DNA of 64,000 bases. Source: Chamaea fasciata (Eukaryota; Chordata; Aves; Passeriformes; Sylviidae). Position 1 is the first letter of the stretch, and every line of letters begins with the position of its first letter. This document shows, piece by piece, positions 60,898-64,000 of the stretch. The position numbers and the translations under genes were made by a program. Location of the stretch: the NCBI GenBank assembly GCA_029207755.1, contig JARCOQ010000009.1, forward strand, positions 31,084,914-31,148,913, in the 5' to 3' direction. The notes under the pieces were generated by a model, which searched no databases, was not told the DNA's origin, and worked only from the letters and a program-made list of their open reading frames with translations.

Positions 60898-63488
60898 GCT
60901 ACAAATACATTGGAAACAGATGAAATAAATCTATCCTAATGGATTGATTTAGGCAATTCAGGTTGGGGTTTCCCTCCGCTGGTCTCGTTTCTGTTTTATT
61001 TTTTTGTTTGTTGTTTTGCAATGCCTTGCTTTGACCTCTGGTGGTGTTTTATGGGGACTGTCCCCACATTCAGTGGGACTGACTTCAGCAGGGAGTTCAA
61101 ATGTGCCCTTCCCTGCAAGCCTCAGATCCTGCTGAAGGCAAAGCTGAATGAACTCCTCAGTGGAGTGAGAAGGGCATGGAGGGCATGCCATGAGCACTGC
61201 TGGGTACCTGCTTAATAATCTGCTCACCTGACGGGATGTTTGACAGGACAAACTGAATTAAGCAGAGGTGAGGAAAGGGCAGTTTGGAACTCTTGCCAGA
61301 AAAGCTCTCCATTTTTCTCCTGCACAAAGATTATAGTCACACTAAAAGGGGAGGAAAACAGATCAAACTCCTCTGTGGGTAAAAGCACATGCAACAATTG
61401 ATCTGTTAGACCAGCGCCATTTTCCCCTATTCCTTACGGTGACCAAAACTGGGACTTTAAATGGCCTTGTGGAAGATATATATATGTTTTCCCCAGTAAA
61501 TAGATTCATTTTAAAAGAGAGAAAAAATCTGTGAGCAGTTCAAAAGAACCTCCCGAGCCTTGGGATGAATCAGTGAGTGATGAATCAATCCTAGGGAGGT
61601 TAAGCAAAATATAGGGACAAAATCTGGAAAAACCAGGGAAGGCAGAATGGTGTGCAGGCATGAAATGAGTCCAGATCCTGCCCTCCTTGTAACTAAAAAT
61701 GCTTGAACCAACTTTGATCTTGTGTGGGTGGAGGAAATGCCATAAGCAGAGATTTTTCAGATCCAAACATGATTTTAGCTGAGTAGTTGGAAAATTCTGG
61801 AAGGAAAAAAAGTGAAAGATGGCAAGAGTTGGTTTAGAAATGCAGAAATGCAACCTGGAACTGCTGTTGGTTGTGCTCTAATTCATTCTGTATGCTTTAT
61901 AAAAAAAATATGTGAATTTAGATTTTAAGAGACATTTCCATGAAGTTTGACCACTGTGATGCTTCTGGTGCTAAATTCTGTAGCAGGTCAAGTTATGAAC
62001 TGCTCCAATATTTGCATTTTTAATACCTCATTACATTTTATGAGTTACAGTTGATGCTTTCCCATTTATTTTCATTTTATTTGGTCTGTACATGCAGAGT
62101 TCTAGCAGCAAAATTGCAATTTACAGCTGTTCTCTCACAAAGAAACTTTTTAAGAATACCCAGGAACTGTTATCCCAAACCTCTAATTATAAAATTTATC
62201 TCAAACCACTAACAAATATGTGTGGCATATAAATGATAGATTGTGCTGGGGTCTGAATACAAATAAGTGAAAAGAACACCAATGTGTCTTGTCAATGGAC
62301 GGGTTAAAAAGGAAATGTTTATAATCAAGCACAAATAAACAGGACATTTTTCACAAAATTTAGTGGCACAGAAGTGTCCCTTTCTCCAGGGGCCAGAGAA
62401 ATTGGAAATTCCCAGAGGAAGTGTGCAGTGCTATGTGTGCACAACCTGAGAATCCATTGCAGTGTTGGATTATAAAACAGGGAAAAAAACCCCAACAAAC
62501 CAAAATCTGTTACCTCAACACATGGTTTTGAGGAAGTTTTGGTATATAAAAGCTTGATCCAAGCTGTCCAAGGCTGAGACAGAAAAGACAAGGCTGAGTG
62601 AGTCAAGATCTGTAGGAAGCAGGGAGGAAAAGGCAATTTATGATCCAGAGACCTCACTTGGTAGGAGAAAAAAGAAAAACACAGGGAAGGATCTGGCAAA
62701 TTTCCACCTTGAGGACAGCAAATGAGGTGCCTTTGGGACAAGAGAAAAGAAGAGAAATAGGACCATCTCCCCTATCAAATCAAGCAACCTATTGCTGTTT
62801 TCCCTTGGCTTTAACAAAGCAGCACACTCAGAACCAAAGAGAGGCAACCAAAAGTTCAAGGTTGAACTTTTCACATATTGAACTATTTTCACATAACAAG
62901 TGCCTGGCTCTGTCAGCCATGCTGGGTATGGGAGCTCAGGAAATGAATACATCCAGTTCCCGGGCTGACTCTTGAGGCAAATATCCTAATTTAGTATTTT
63001 TTTTTTCTTTATTTTATAAGTTCCAAATAATGGCAAGTCATTTTTCACCACTGAGGTTTTGCTTGCACAAAAAGGTGTAAATGCTAATTGGCCTTTGAGT
63101 TTCCTAAAGTACTTGAAGATGGATTATTGGGAGTGATTTACCAGATTTGCTTAATAATTCAAATTCCAGCCGTGTTCTTCAAAAGTTGCCATAGTGCTGT
63201 TATTTCATTTATTTGTATTCTTGGAGAAAACCATTGATGATTTGGAGATCATTTAATCCTTTTGTTTGTTAGGGAGGAAAAAAACCCAGCTTTTGCCATT
63301 AGCATGAGATTAATTTCACAGAGATGTAGAAGGTGAAAAAGAAGAGAAGGACATAGTTGTGCAGAGTTATAATTGGCCATTTCTTCTGTAGCTTTCTGTG
63401 GAGCATGGGGAAAGGGTAGAATGGTAACATTAAAAAAGCCCAAAACAAACAGAAAACAAAATAAAAAACCAGAAATACATTTTCTTAC
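60898..63488. other. Unique AT-rich DNA, no supported gene
   Basis: A minus-strand 138-codon frame at 62,325-62,741 has no splice signals and no known motif. A short poly(T) with an adjacent inverted AATAAA lies near 63,000-63,016, but it is only about ten bases long. Confidence 0.4.
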
Positions 63489-63559
63489 CTATTGATTTGA
63501 CTGTGACCCCTGGGAGAGTGTTTTCACAAGTGACCTTGCCTCTGTATAGGTTGGGAGAT
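63489..63559 (-). CDS. Candidate internal coding exon, unknown gene
   Basis: On the minus strand a T/C-rich tract ends in CTTAG. It is followed by 71 bases open in one frame and then the good donor ATAG|GTAAGA. The translation includes SPNLYRGKVTCENTLPGVTV. The frame stays open for a further 13 codons or so upstream, so the acceptor could lie elsewhere. The exon would start with one base of a split codon and end with one base of the next. I do not recognise the protein. Chance remains a real possibility for a short segment. Confidence 0.28.
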
Positions 63560-64000
63560 CTAAGATTAAGTGATGGAATCAAGACCTCATTTTCCAGTAA
63601 TGATAATTAAATATACTAAAAGTACAGCTCACATTTTGGTCATGTCCTGAGGCTCTGATCTTCAGTGCTCTTAATGCCAATGGGATTTTTGTTCTTCCTG
63701 TGCTGAGGTGAAATGGCTGAAGGATGAAGCTGGGCCATGTAATTCTTTCACACTTGGACCTTTCCTAACCAACAGAGTTTGTCCTTGCAAACTTCTTGTC
63801 CTCACAGTCTCAGTGGGTGGGGAGTAATTGCTTGCAAAAAAGATGGTGTGTTGTTCAGGTTGCTTTAAAAGTGAAATGAGATGCATTCATTATGTTATGC
63901 TTCACAAATTTAAGAACTAAACCCATATTCTCTTCAAACTCATCCCTGTTATTGTGCCAGGTCTATATCACCTGGTGTATCTATGAACTCGATTTGCATT
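63560..64000. other. Unique AT-rich DNA at the window edge
   Basis: No repeat or further exon is recognised. The minus-strand frame at 63,671-63,886 has no splice support. Confidence 0.4.

Noticed and set aside
63000..63016. Short T run next to an inverted AATAAA, similar to the 14.75 kb case
   Set aside because: The run is only about ten bases, and AT-rich DNA makes the hexamer common.
1..64000. tRNA, rRNA, CRISPR array, bacterial operon or phage genes
   Set aside because: No cloverleaf with tRNA control boxes, no regular spacer repeats and no compact gene rows were seen. The composition and repeats are avian nuclear.

Overview
This window reads as nuclear DNA from a bird, most likely a songbird or a close relative. 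The main evidence is its repeats. About two dozen pieces of CR1 (chicken-repeat-1) LINEs are scattered on both strands. They are mostly 5'-truncated, and several end in the ATTCTATGAT-like tail typical of avian CR1. There are also at least two solo LTRs of endogenous retrovirus type, one of which I know as an abundant passerine form. There are no bacterial-style operons. Nearly all long open frames are chance frames or lie inside GC-rich CR1 DNA.

Layout. 1-1,012: a long decayed CR1 that still carries the end of its reverse-transcriptase frame. 4.5-8.2 kb: unique DNA with three exon-like open stretches on the + strand. 8.3-19.5 kb: a run of CR1 tails on the + strand, and a 45-base poly(T) at 14.75 kb with two inverted AATAAA signals beside it. 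19.5-31 kb: unique AT-rich DNA, CR1 copies in both orientations, a 42-bp palindrome at 24.9 kb and a CpG-dense patch at 27.1 kb. 31-40 kb: several CR1 copies and a 195-base GGGAA/GGGGA array at 34.7 kb. 41.9-44.7 kb: solo LTRs and CR1 fragments packed together. 45-64 kb: mostly unique AT-rich DNA, with CR1 copies at 48.1, 52.8, 55.3 and 60.3 kb, a candidate last coding exon at 54.2 kb, a candidate reversed LTR at 58.3 kb and a candidate minus-strand exon at 63.5 kb.

Genes. No gene could be identified by name. The simplest reading is that the window is intronic and intergenic DNA. A + strand gene may be represented by exons near 4.6, 5.5, 8.1 and 54.2 kb, whose reading phases can be made consistent. 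A minus-strand gene may be represented by small exons near 63.5, 16.0 and perhaps 3.4 kb. These are inferences from splice-site quality and open frames only. RNA-seq or comparison with chicken or zebra finch proteins would decide. I saw no tRNA, rRNA or CRISPR array. Repeat boundaries are by eye and approximate, and repeat family names rest on recognition of consensus features without a database search.
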